NCBI RefSeq assembly: GCF_003584645.1
Contig: NZ_AP017928.1
Location: 1,452,981 to 1,516,980 of the forward strand
Length of the DNA: 64,000 nucleotides
From: Methylocaldum marinum
GTDB taxonomy: Bacteria; Pseudomonadota; Gammaproteobacteria; Methylococcales; Methylococcaceae
Direction of reading: 5' to 3'
Of the stretch, positions 33,732-42,049 are shown one piece after another. Each line of letters begins with the position of its first letter. Within the stretch, counting starts at the first letter, position 1. The notes below the pieces were generated by a model that had not been told where the DNA came from, did no database searches, and was given only the letters and a program-made list of their open reading frames with translations. Position numbers and translations under genes: made by a program.

Positions 33732-34065
33732 ATTATCCGTGAAATCGGAGCCGACATAGCCGTAATCGCCCGGACACACAACCAACTCAAACGCGTCATG
33801 GAAGGCAATCCGTTCCCCTTGAGTGCAGTATCTCGCACGTACTTTTCGCTGCTAGCGGTGCCGCCAGCAGCGTATCTTGCCGATGGCCTGTCCCAACTTG
33901 ATTTCTCACCCGATACGGTAAGAGTCGGCAACGATGCGATCTACACGTTGTACGCGACTAAACATAGCGATTCGAAGTTCAACAACAATTTCTTCGAGCG
34001 AAAGCTGAAGGTTGCAGCGACAACTCGGAACTTCAACACTATGTCTCGTTGCGTCGAGCTCAGCG

Positions 34066-34126
34066 CGTAGGCCATGTGCGCCGAAGACGCCCAAGCCGCG
34101 CAGCGCCGGTTAGCTCTACGATGGGC
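34066..34126 (+). repeat. Degenerate attC-like site
   Basis: The site follows the DUF1697 stop. No proper R'' is seen, and the R' position reads GATGGGC. The right half matches the variant site at 20416-20500. Confidence 0.35.
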
Positions 34127-34274
34127 CGCACACTCGCTTCACGACCGACATCAATCTCCAATGGAAATAGCACCATGGCCAAGTACCTGATCTCCGTAAG
34201 CGTCCGGCTGTCCGCATAATTCCCACCGATTAGCGCCTGAGTCACAGTATCGCCATATTCCCGAAGAGGAGGAG

Positions 34275-34577
34275 ATGGCGATGACGAAACAAGAACGAGA
34301 GATGCATTGGCGGGTCCTGCTGGAGCAACAGGCAGGGAGTGGGTTGTCGGTGCGCGCTTGGTGTGCGCGCGAGGCGGTCAGCTATGCGGCGTTCATCTAC
34401 TGGCGTCGACGCGTAGCGCAGCCAGCGGTGGTGGCGCCACTGACGTTGATGCGGGTAGATGGCGGTGAGACAGCAGTCGGTGGTCTGTGGTTGTCGGTGG
34501 GCGGGGTTCGCATCGAGGTGAAACCGGGGTTCGATGCCGGGTTGTTGAAGCAGGTGGTGGCCGCATTGGTCTCGTGA
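34275..34577 (+). CDS. tnpA: IS66 accessory protein TnpA, copy C
   Basis: The 100-residue IS66 Orf1 is identical to copies A and B, with a GAGGAGGAG ribosome binding site. Confidence 0.88.
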   Translation: MAMTKQEREMHWRVLLEQQAGSGLSVRAWCAREAVSYAAFIYWRRRVAQPAVVAPLTLMRVDGGETAVGGLWLSVGGVRIEVKPGFDAGLLKQVVAALVS

Positions 34578-34918
34578 TGCTGGCGACGATTCTGAGTGCG
34601 GCGGCGGTGTATGTGGTGGCCGAGCCGGTCGATTTGCGCAAGTCCATCGATGGTTTGGCGCTGGCGGTGGAGAGCAGTCTGGGGTATTCGCCGTTATCGG
34701 GTGCGGTGTTCGTGTTTTTCAACCGGGGCCGGGACAAGGTGAAGCTGTTGTGGTGGGATCGTCACGGTTTCTGGCTGGCCTACAAGCGGCTGGAGAAAGG
34801 CCGCTTCCGCAAGCCGGTTCAGGGGACGATTTCGCGCTCGGACCTGCTGCTGTTGCTGGAAGGCGTGGACCTGACGGTGGCCCGTTTCCGCGCGGTTCGC
34901 GCGGGTCGGGTCGGCTGA
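34577..34918 (+). CDS. tnpB: IS66 accessory protein TnpB, copy C
   Basis: The 113-residue IS66 Orf2 overlaps the tnpA stop. It carries Tyr in SLGYSP, matching copy B and not copy A. Confidence 0.92.
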   Translation: MLATILSAAAVYVVAEPVDLRKSIDGLALAVESSLGYSPLSGAVFVFFNRGRDKVKLLWWDRHGFWLAYKRLEKGRFRKPVQGTISRSDLLLLLEGVDLTVARFRAVRAGRVG

Positions 34919-34985
34919 GTCGAAAGTGCCTGAAACCCGCATCAGAGCTGGGCTTTCGGGTGGTCCACCGGGTATAATGGCAGCC

Positions 34986-36488
34986 ATGAATGCCGCCGCT
35001 CTCGCCGAAGAAAATCGTACTCTAAAGGCCACCCTGGCCCAGCGCGAGGCGCGCATCGAACGGCTGGAATTCGACCTGGCGCAGCTGAAGAAGCTGCTGT
35101 TCGGCGCCCGTTCCGAGCGACTGGCGACCCTCCCCGACATCGACCAACTGCCGCTGTGGGATGAGGTGCCCGAGGACGCCCCCGTCGCCAGTCCGGTGGC
35201 GTTCAAGACGGTGGTGGTGCAATCGCCCGCCAAGAATCAACCGAAGCGCACCGCACTGCCGGCGCATCTGCCGCGAGAGATCGTGGTATTGCCGTTGTCG
35301 GCACAAGACCGGCAGTGTCCTGCCTGCGGTGAGGAACGGCCGGTGATCGGCTACGAAAGCTCCGAACGCTTGGATTACGTCCCGGCGCAACTGAAGGTCG
35401 TGGAAACGCGGCGGGAAAAGTGCGCCTGCGCGAAGTGCCAAGGGCAGTTGACCACGGTACCGGCCCCGCCGCAAATCATCGAGCAGGGCATCCCTCTGCC
35501 GGGTCTTCTGGCACATCTGCTGATGGCCAAATACGGCTATCACCTGCCGCTGTACCGCATCGAGCAAATCTTTGCCCACCAGGGTGTCCCCATTGCCCGC
35601 ACCACGTTGTGCGACTGGGTCATCCAGAGCGGCTGGCAGCTGCAGCCCTTGGTCGAGCGGATGCTGGCGTTGCTCAAGCAACAGCCGGTGATCTTCTCGG
35701 ACGACACCACTGTGGCGGTGCAGGACCGCGGCAAGACGCGGGAAACCCGGTTTTGGGTATACGCCGGCCACTCGCCGCCCATCGTCGTCTATGACCACAC
35801 CGAAACCCGGGCGGGCAAGCATCCCAAGGCCAAACTGGAAGGCTACAGCGGCTACCTGCAGGCGGACGCCTATGCCGGTTACGACCAGATCTTCGCCGCA
35901 GGCAAGGTCCTGGAAGTGGCGTGCTGGGCGCATGCGCGCCGCAAGTTCTTCGAGATTGCCCGACAGACCGAGAACGGCAAGCGCATCAGCGCCCATGAGG
36001 CCTTGGAGTACATCGGCCGGCTCTACGCCATCGAACGGGAGGCCAAGGAACAGCAACTCGACGCCGAAGGCACCCGAAAGCTACGGCAGGAACAGGCGCG
36101 GCCGATCCTGGCCGAGTTCAAGGCCTGGCTCGAAGACCGGCTGCGCCAGCTGGCGCCCAAGACCCCCACTGCCCAGGCCATCGGCTATGCCCTCAAGAAC
36201 TGGCCGGCGCTGGAGCGCTATACCGAAGACGGTCGCCTGGAGATCGACAACAACCGCAGTGAGCGGGCGATCCGCCCCCTCACCATCGGCCGCAAGAACT
36301 GGCTGTTCCTCGGCTCGCCCAAGGGCGGCCAGGTCGCCGCCACGGTGTTCAGCCTCATCCAAACCTGCAAGGAACTCGACCTCAACCCAGAGGCCTACCT
36401 GAAAGACGTCCTGACCCGTTTACCCACCACCAAGCAGAGGGAGATCGACAGCCTGCTACCCCACAACTGGAAACCAGCCAACGTATAA
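34986..36488 (+). CDS. tnpC: IS66 transposase TnpC, copy C
   Basis: The 500-residue DDE transposase is full length, with the zinc motif CPACGEE, the catalytic core VIFSDDTTVAVQD and the C-terminal DNNRSERAIRPLTIGRKNWL. ATG 34986 is chosen to match the coiled-coil N-terminus of the family. Confidence 0.95.
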   Translation: MNAAALAEENRTLKATLAQREARIERLEFDLAQLKKLLFGARSERLATLPDIDQLPLWDEVPEDAPVASPVAFKTVVVQSPAKNQPKRTALPAHLPREIVVLPLSAQDRQCPACGEERPVIGYESSERLDYVPAQLKVVETRREKCACAKCQGQLTTVPAPPQIIEQGIPLPGLLAHLLMAKYGYHLPLYRIEQIFAHQGVPIARTTLCDWVIQSGWQLQPLVERMLALLKQQPVIFSDDTTVAVQDRGKTRETRFWVYAGHSPPIVVYDHTETRAGKHPKAKLEGYSGYLQADAYAGYDQIFAAGKVLEVACWAHARRKFFEIARQTENGKRISAHEALEYIGRLYAIEREAKEQQLDAEGTRKLRQEQARPILAEFKAWLEDRLRQLAPKTPTAQAIGYALKNWPALERYTEDGRLEIDNNRSERAIRPLTIGRKNWLFLGSPKGGQVAATVFSLIQTCKELDLNPEAYLKDVLTRLPTTKQREIDSLLPHNWKPANV

Positions 36489-36909
36489 GGTCCTGACGGT
36501 TAACTGTTCGGCGGCATCAGGAAAAGACTGTCCTCCAGCGGACGCTTACTGATCTCCTTTCCCAGCGCTGCGATGGTCGTGCCAGATGACGCATGGGAGG
36601 CGATAGGCCGCGACGCGCACGCCGTGATCGAGGAGGCAAAAGCTGCTGGCGTCTACGTCTTCGGCGGCGGCATCGACGAAGACGTTCCGCCGGTGCTCGT
36701 AGCGGCCGACGGCGCAGTCGCCGAGGGCGGCTATCCATGGGCGCCCCCGATTGACGGCGGCTTCACTGTGCTTGAACTTCCCTCGCGTGAAGACGCCGTC
36801 GCGTGGGCCGCGCGCATCGCGAAGGCCTGTCGCTGTAGTCAAGAACTTCGTGTCTTTCAGTTCGACCCGCAGTCCTGAGGCCAGCATAGAAATGGCGCAG
36901 AAAGTGCGG

Positions 36910-36977
36910 CCCAACCCATCATTCCACCGGACCTTGCGCATAAAGCCGCGCAAGGCCGGTGAAATCAAACGTTGGGC
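36910..36977 (+). repeat. attC site, 68 bp
   Basis: R'' is CCCAACC and R' is GTTGGGC. The arms ttccaccggaccttgcgc and gcgcaaggccggtgaaa pair. Confidence 0.9.
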
Positions 36978-36986
36978 GTCTAACGA

Positions 36987-37361
36987 GTGATGAGATACAC
37001 GTATACAGCAGCTTGGGCAGTGGTCGGAGGAATAACTCTCCGGGAAGATTCTCTACCAATTGATCTGGCAAGTTCAGAGGGCGCTCGGTTCACGTTGACG
37101 CGAGATCCCGACACTCTTCTCGCAAAAGTGGACGAAGCCTCCGCAGTGGGCCGCTTGATGCTGAAGGGTTTAATGAGCCAACGGGGAGCAGCGGACTTTC
37201 AAACGGCACTCGCTTCAGAGGTTGAGGAAATCAAAGCAGAGCGTAAAAAGGAGGTTGGTGCGCAGGCAGTACTTCTCTTTCAGACATACCTTTCGCTCAC
37301 TACTTTTATATCCGGCGTCGTTCTGGGATTGCTCAAGAACAAGCACCGAAGCAATTTCTAA
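36987..37361 (+). CDS. Hypothetical protein with C-terminal membrane helix (last cassette)
   Basis: The 124-residue protein has a soluble N-terminal half (REDSLPIDLASSEGARFTLT), a helical charged stretch (SEVEEIKAERKKEVGAQAVL) and a C-terminal hydrophobic helix (YLSLTTFISGVVLGLL) followed by Lys and Arg. The family is not recognised. A second in-frame ATG is immediately adjacent, so the start may be one codon later. The stop overlaps the last attC. Confidence 0.6.
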   Translation: MMRYTYTAAWAVVGGITLREDSLPIDLASSEGARFTLTRDPDTLLAKVDEASAVGRLMLKGLMSQRGAADFQTALASEVEEIKAERKKEVGAQAVLLFQTYLSLTTFISGVVLGLLKNKHRSNF

Positions 37362-37416
37362 CGAATAAGGTTAGATCGCGCGAGGGACGAGCCGCGATCT
37401 GAGCCGACTGTTGGAC
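37357..37416 (+). repeat. attC site, 60 bp (last of the array)
   Basis: R'' is TCTAACG and R' is GTTGGAC. The arms agatcgcg and cgcgatct pair. It is less regular than the others. No cassette gene follows. Confidence 0.65.
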
Positions 37417-38175
37417 GAACCCGGCCCCGGCGTGGGGAATGGTCTATGAAAATAGCTTCTTGAGTTTCAGGGGCGGCAAAGCCCAGCAGGAGGAGGGAGC
37501 CTCACCGAAAGGCGATCATCGAGAGGGTTGGGGAGCAAAAAGGGCTTGAACCGGCGTCTTTCCGGCTGTGCCGGGCCTTTTTCGGACGAGCGCCAGCCTC
37601 AGCGGTCAGGGACGCTGATTTCGGGGTTGCCGTTTCTGGGTGCGGTTACATCGCCAAGGCTTCCTCCGGAGCGCCGGGCGGGGCCTGTGTCGGTAATGGC
37701 AGAAGCCGCGTTCGGATAAGTTCGAACTGCTCGATGACGGTGGACAGGCGGATCATTTCACGCGCCCCCAGCCGATGGCAAAGCCATCCATCGGCGAGTT
37801 GATCAGCGTGGCGGCGTTGTGTCCGGTATGAGCCGTCAGGTGGGCACGGCCGTCGATGGCCGTACGCCGCGGGGCAAAGGCTACGCCATCAGTCTCAAGC
37901 GTCGGAACGGTTGAACTTGTTGGCCGTTGCCCCGATGGCGGCGCAGGCCGTGTCTGCTTGAGGCAGGGTGCGCCCGGAATCCGTCCGAAAGCGGATTACG
38001 GGAACGGCAAAACCCCAAAACGGCCGTAAAAAAGCCCCGTCCAAGCCGTCAAAAACCCGGGTTTCCGCCCGAAAAAAACATTCGGGGAGGAGTAAGGGGA
38101 AATAGGGACGAGTTTTTCACCATCGTGTTAGGCAGCCACCCGCCTCCGCCCGGCCACCGATGGGAATGCCGCTAC
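37417..38175. other. Gene-poor stretch at the right edge of the array
   Basis: Several short GC-rich frames occur on both strands, but none shows recognisable protein features or a convincing start. No R'/R'' pair, integrase fragment, attI or terminal repeat was found. It may be decayed mobile or cassette DNA. Confidence 0.5.
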
Positions 38176-39315
38176 CTACTCTGCGTAGCGCTCGTAAAGC
38201 CTCATCAACATCGCGAGTTCACCTTCCTGCGGCACGCACCAGCCGTCGAACTGGATGTCCTTCAGGATGCTCTTGCCTTGCTCGTCGTCACCCATCCCGG
38301 CGAAGACTTTCGCCACGGACTCCTTGAGATCGGCGATCTGAGGAGCGGCGCACAGCAGGTGGAAGGCGAACTGGGTGTCGCTTTCGTCGACCACCCGGGT
38401 ATTGTTTCGGGTGAGATTCGACAATCCGTAATAAGTCTTTTTCAGCATGAACAAGGCGTCCGACTGTTCCTTTAGAAGCAGTTGCAGCGCTTTGATTTCG
38501 TTGCCGGCGAAATGATATTGGAACCTGGATGAGTCCAGCCCGTTCTCGTCGCAGAGAAAACGCCCCAGGAGATAAACGAAACTGCCTTGCGAAGCCGTGA
38601 CGGCGCGAACGGTATCCATGTCCACGAGTTGCCGCTGATCGTTGGCGCGCATCACGATCACCACTTCGTCGGCCTCGCCCAGCGGCCGCAGCAATGGCAT
38701 GAATTGCTGCTTCCGGATCATGGCGCAGGCTTCGAAAGGCTTGGCGAACAGAATATCCACCGTTTCCTGGCTGAGTTCGTGGCCCGCCGGCAACTGCTCG
38801 AAATGAATCGCCCGCTGCAGGTTCCGCTGCAAATAGGTATTCAGCAAATACCAGCCGCTCAGTTGAGCACCGACCTGGAGGCTGGCCATGAAATTCAGCT
38901 TGCCCCTGGAACTCGGCGAAACCGATTCGACGGGGCGCTCGGCTGCGCTCTGTACGGTGCTGACCACCGCCGGCTGGGCCCGCTCGGAAGGCAGAGTAAC
39001 CTCGGTCGTCAGAAAACGGCCCAACCCGGTAATCTTGAACAGCATCGCCACCATGCGATTGGGGTTGTTGACCGCGATCTTGATCCCCCGGCTTTCCCAG
39101 TGTTCGAACAGCTTGAGCAACAAAGATAGTCCCATGGAATTGACCCGCTCGACTTGCTTGAAATCCAGGCTGACTCGGGCATTGGCCGGAACCCCGTTCA
39201 ACTGGCCGAGGGCCTGCGCGGAATGGGCGTCCACCGAACCGGCGAATGCGTAGCACAGAACGCCATCCTCTCCGGAGGGCAGGCTGTTAATGGAAAGTGA
39301 ATCTGCCAGAGTCAT
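38176..39315 (-). CDS. STAS domain fused to a PhnD-like substrate-binding domain
   Basis: Residues about 1-105 form a STAS (anti-sigma-factor antagonist) domain: VSLDFKQVERVNSMGLSLLL has the phosphorylatable-Ser region with NSMG. After a Ser/Pro-rich linker, residues about 140-379 resemble PhnD/phosphonate-type solute-binding proteins (YLQRNLQRAIHFEQLPAGHE, EVVIVMRANDQRQLVDMDTV, MLKKTYYGLSNLTRNNTRVV). There is no signal peptide, so the binding domain appears cytoplasmic. The start overlaps the upstream phosphatase/kinase gene by 29 bases. It is probably the antagonist of a partner switch, with the second domain sensing a ligand; this is inference. Confidence 0.75.
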   Translation of the reverse strand: MTLADSLSINSLPSGEDGVLCYAFAGSVDAHSAQALGQLNGVPANARVSLDFKQVERVNSMGLSLLLKLFEHWESRGIKIAVNNPNRMVAMLFKITGLGRFLTTEVTLPSERAQPAVVSTVQSAAERPVESVSPSSRGKLNFMASLQVGAQLSGWYLLNTYLQRNLQRAIHFEQLPAGHELSQETVDILFAKPFEACAMIRKQQFMPLLRPLGEADEVVIVMRANDQRQLVDMDTVRAVTASQGSFVYLLGRFLCDENGLDSSRFQYHFAGNEIKALQLLLKEQSDALFMLKKTYYGLSNLTRNNTRVVDESDTQFAFHLLCAAPQIADLKESVAKVFAGMGDDEQGKSILKDIQFDGWCVPQEGELAMLMRLYERYAE

Positions 39316-42049
39316 GGCTTACAACCTCGTCGTGCTCGCTGTGGTAGAGGAATTGAAACCCGGTTTTCAAGCCGACCTGCAAGGGCCGGCTCAGATCCCA
39401 TAGGGTGGTGATCTGGGTAGAGCGATGCGGGGTGACGCGCACTTGCAGATAATCCGACATACGCCACATCAGGTATAAGCCAGCCCCGCCGACACCGGCT
39501 TCGACGCCTTTCGCGAGAGTATGGGTCAGATGGTTCAGGAAGATCGCCGGGGTCAAGGTGCCCCAGTTATCGGTAACCGACAGGCCGATGGTGTCCGAGC
39601 CCACCGCCAGATGGATGCGCACATGCTCATTCTGGGACAGATCCCGTGCCGTTCCCTTCGCGTAGAAGGGCCGGCTCTGGCCGTCGCGGGGCGCGCCGTA
39701 CAGGGAATTCTCCACCATTTCGTCGAGCACCAACAGGATGGACTCGAGTTGGTCCGGCGCTACCATGCCGAGTTCTTCCAGCCAGGCACGCCCCTCCTCC
39801 ATGAAAAACAGCTTGTCGTCGCTGTGGGTGAGCTGGAATTGCCGCTCCGCGATGCGGCCGGGAACCAGACAGAAAATGTCGTCGTCCGGCGACGCTTGAT
39901 GCTGGCCCAGCAGATGTTCCCAGCCGAGCCGGTGGTAAAAGGCGTCGTCGCGGGGCAGCACCCTGCGGATACCGTCCACGCTGAGGCGCGGCAACAGATC
40001 GTGGAACTCGCCTTCCGATAGGAAAACCACCAACTGGCGCGTAGTCGGCGAGGTAAAGTGATCGCTTTGCCCGCGGTAAAAACCTTCGGTAATGCGGATG
40101 AGCTGAGCTGAATCCTCATCGCGCGCGGTCCGGACTTCCACGCGGTCGGTGTGCTCCAGCACGGCCACGGTCACGTCGTCTTCGAAATGGGCGCGCCCGC
40201 TGTGGGCCTTGAGCGCGGCGATAACTTTTTCTTCCAGTACTCGCGGTTCGGCCTCGGCGTTTTCGTTCAGGACGGCTTCGAGCCGGTCGTAGCCGAAGGG
40301 CTCGCCGCGCAGCGATTCCTGCTCTACCACGCCATCGGTGTAAAGGAAGATCCGGTCTCCGATATCGAGTTGCAGTTCCCGCTCTACCGAGAGGTAGTCC
40401 GAATCGCGGCTCTTGCCCAGGGGCGGGCCGCCGCCTTCGATCATGGTCCAGTGCCGATCCCCGCGCCGCTTGAGATAAGGCAGCACGTGCCCGGCGTTGG
40501 CGAAACGCAGGTGGCCGGTACGACTGTCCAGGCTCAGACAGCCCATGGTCATCAGCAGCGACTGATGCGCCGTGGCCAAAATGGTTTCGTTGAGGGATCG
40601 AAGAATTTCCGCGGGGCGAGTCACGCCTTCGGTCGCCAGCGGATAAAGGCCGGCCTTGGCGGCGCTCACCATGGTACCCGCGGCGACGCCATGGCCGCTG
40701 ACATCACCGATCACCAGAACGGCGTAACAACCGCCGGCCTTGTAGTAGTCGTAATAGTCGCCGCCCACTTCGCTGGACGTGTTCAGTGAGGCGGTACCCC
40801 GCACCCCCGGCAGCACGATGTCCGGCGCGGGCAGAATCGAGTGTTGCAAAGCCGCGGCCAGGTTGACCTCTTCCTGCAATCGACCACTCAGCTTTTCCAG
40901 TTCCGCCAGGGTGGCTTGCAGGCGATCTTCCGCCCGCTTGCGTTCGGTGATGTCGTCGCCGGTGATCAGGCACAGGACCGGCTGCTTGCTGGTCTGATCT
41001 CGGACTACGGTTGCATGCCAGATGACGTCCACCAGTTCCTCGCTGCGGATGCGCATGGGAATTTCCGTTCCGGTCTCGCCTGACAGTCCCCCCTGCATGA
41101 CATCCTCGTACAAGGCGCGCATCGTTGCCTGCTGATCGGGCGCGAAGAAATTGGTAAAAAACTCGCTCCCGCGCACTTCATCCTCGAGCCAGCCGGAGAT
41201 TTCCTGGGCATGCCGGTTGAACAGGGTAATCTTTCCGCTGGGGTCCAGACCGATGATCAGGGCCTGCGCCGTATTGATGATGTTGTCGTTGAAGTCTCTT
41301 TGGGCCTGTAAGTTGGCCATGCTGTCCTTGAGACGCTTGACTAGCGGATTCAACAAGCCCATCCCGCCGAAAGCCAGGGCGAACAGGAAGAACGCCAGCA
41401 TCACGCCTTGTAGGTCCTGGGTATTCTGCAAACGGAAGTCGGCGTTCTGCTGATAATGCGCCACGACCTTGTCGAGACCGGAAAGGATTTGTTCCGGAGC
41501 GTTCGAAACCAGATATCGGTAGTTCGGATCATCGGGATCGACGGCGCCCACCGGCTGCGACAATAGCTTGCGTATGGCCTGGATGTACCGGTTGATGTGC
41601 TGATCGAGTTTTATCGGGTCCTCGAAATAGATGAGGTGGAGCTCCGGCGCCAGTTCACCCGGCTCGGCCAATAGGCGCGGTCCCTGTCGGATCAGGCGAT
41701 CGCCGTTCTTGAGATAACCGTGCATATTCTCGAACTGGGTGATGGTATCGACCATCTGCTGCCGGATCGCCTGGCGTTCGGCACGGTCTTCGGAGTTGAC
41801 CATCTTCATCGCCAGGACTAGGCCGCGTTCCACCAGCATGCGCTCGTGGCCGGCCAAGTTAAGCGCTGCGGCACTACCCTCCTGGCTGCGAAGGTCGGCG
41901 ATCAGAACGGCATAGCTCACGACGGCCGTCATCGCCAGGAGGCCCAGCACGGTACCGTACTGGTCCAGCGCCCAGGTAAGAGACTCCCGAAAAAAACCCT
42001 GGACTTTGGTGGGGGTCTTCGGGGACGAGGGAAGCTTTTGGGGCTCCAT
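39287..42049 (-). CDS. Membrane sensor with PAS, PP2C (SpoIIE-like) phosphatase and HATPase domains
   Basis: The 920-residue protein has two membrane helices around residues 28-52 and 215-235. They enclose a periplasmic PilJ-like helical sensor (LNLAGHERMLVERGLVLAMK). A PAS domain follows (FNDNIINTAQALIIGLDPSG, ending DDITERKRAE). The PP2C/SpoIIE domain has VGGDYYDYYKAGGCYAVLVI, GDVSGHGVAAGTMVSA, FANAGHVLPYLKR and FLYTDGVVEQ. The C-terminal about 200 residues include an anti-sigma-type HATPase (LVLDEMVENSLYGAPRDGQ, VTDNWGTL, GVGGAGLYLMWRMSD). It thus carries both the phosphatase and the kinase-like activity of a partner switch. Confidence 0.82.
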   Translation of the reverse strand: MEPQKLPSSPKTPTKVQGFFRESLTWALDQYGTVLGLLAMTAVVSYAVLIADLRSQEGSAAALNLAGHERMLVERGLVLAMKMVNSEDRAERQAIRQQMVDTITQFENMHGYLKNGDRLIRQGPRLLAEPGELAPELHLIYFEDPIKLDQHINRYIQAIRKLLSQPVGAVDPDDPNYRYLVSNAPEQILSGLDKVVAHYQQNADFRLQNTQDLQGVMLAFFLFALAFGGMGLLNPLVKRLKDSMANLQAQRDFNDNIINTAQALIIGLDPSGKITLFNRHAQEISGWLEDEVRGSEFFTNFFAPDQQATMRALYEDVMQGGLSGETGTEIPMRIRSEELVDVIWHATVVRDQTSKQPVLCLITGDDITERKRAEDRLQATLAELEKLSGRLQEEVNLAAALQHSILPAPDIVLPGVRGTASLNTSSEVGGDYYDYYKAGGCYAVLVIGDVSGHGVAAGTMVSAAKAGLYPLATEGVTRPAEILRSLNETILATAHQSLLMTMGCLSLDSRTGHLRFANAGHVLPYLKRRGDRHWTMIEGGGPPLGKSRDSDYLSVERELQLDIGDRIFLYTDGVVEQESLRGEPFGYDRLEAVLNENAEAEPRVLEEKVIAALKAHSGRAHFEDDVTVAVLEHTDRVEVRTARDEDSAQLIRITEGFYRGQSDHFTSPTTRQLVVFLSEGEFHDLLPRLSVDGIRRVLPRDDAFYHRLGWEHLLGQHQASPDDDIFCLVPGRIAERQFQLTHSDDKLFFMEEGRAWLEELGMVAPDQLESILLVLDEMVENSLYGAPRDGQSRPFYAKGTARDLSQNEHVRIHLAVGSDTIGLSVTDNWGTLTPAIFLNHLTHTLAKGVEAGVGGAGLYLMWRMSDYLQVRVTPHRSTQITTLWDLSRPLQVGLKTGFQFLYHSEHDEVVSHDSGRFTFH

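Larger units (their letters stand above)
32526..34070 (+). pseudogene. DUF1697 gene split by an IS5 element
   Basis: The first 64 codons (KNYAIFLRGVTPTGKNRVPM, LLDVQTYIQSGNVIAKS) are the DUF1697 N-terminus. After the IS, the frame from 33735 continues with IREIGADIAVIARTHNQLKR and FNNNFFERKL, the DUF1697 C-terminal part. Removing the IS and one ATT duplication restores a 175-residue frame, normal for the family. DUF1697 proteins are small, cytoplasmic and uncharacterised. Interruption is by one clean insertion, so the loss is recent. Confidence 0.88.
34196..36549 (+). mobile_element. IS66-family element, copy C (complete, 2354 bp)
   Basis: The terminal repeats gtaagcgtccgg and cagcggacgcttac are intact. 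Flanking 8-bp duplications TGATCTCC lie at 34188-34195 and 36550-36557. It appears to be the youngest and functional copy, with coding content identical to copy B. Confidence 0.95.
34175..36878 (+). pseudogene. YciI-like (DGPF) gene split by IS66 copy C
   Basis: The first seven codons (MAKYLIS) precede the IS. Removing the IS and one 8-bp duplication joins them to FPSAAMVVPDDAWEAIGRDA. The rest includes AKAAGVYVFGGGIDEDVPPV, GGFTVLELPSREDAVAWAAR and a C-terminal VFQFDP. This is a 114-residue YCII/DGPF-domain protein. Such proteins have a ferredoxin-like fold and mostly unknown roles. The single insertion at codon 8 means the gene cannot be expressed as it stands. Confidence 0.85.
13586..37416 (+). 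mobile_element. Integron gene-cassette array without a visible integrase
   Basis: About twenty small genes, nearly all on the + strand, alternate with about 18 recognisable attC sites and two degenerate ones. Each site starts with an R'' box (mostly (C/T)CTAAC or CCCAAC, often overlapping the gene's stop codon), contains an imperfect palindrome, and ends in an R' box (GTTRRRY-like). The next gene starts about 3-30 bases later. Sites are 59-188 bp and diverse in sequence, as expected for cassettes from many sources. No tyrosine recombinase and no attI are seen in the window. The array is interrupted by IS200, IS4, IS5 and IS66 elements. Confidence 0.9.

Noticed and set aside
13586-37416. Regular palindromic repeats considered as a CRISPR array
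   Set aside because: Repeats differ in sequence and length, are separated by genes, and carry R''/R' boxes; they are attC sites.
37417-38175. Possible integrase or attI remnant at the right edge
   Set aside because: No tyrosine-recombinase motif, attI or terminal repeat could be found in any frame.
37927-38475. 182-codon + strand frame at the array edge
   Set aside because: Its second half is antisense to the STAS gene, and the first half is low-complexity basic sequence.
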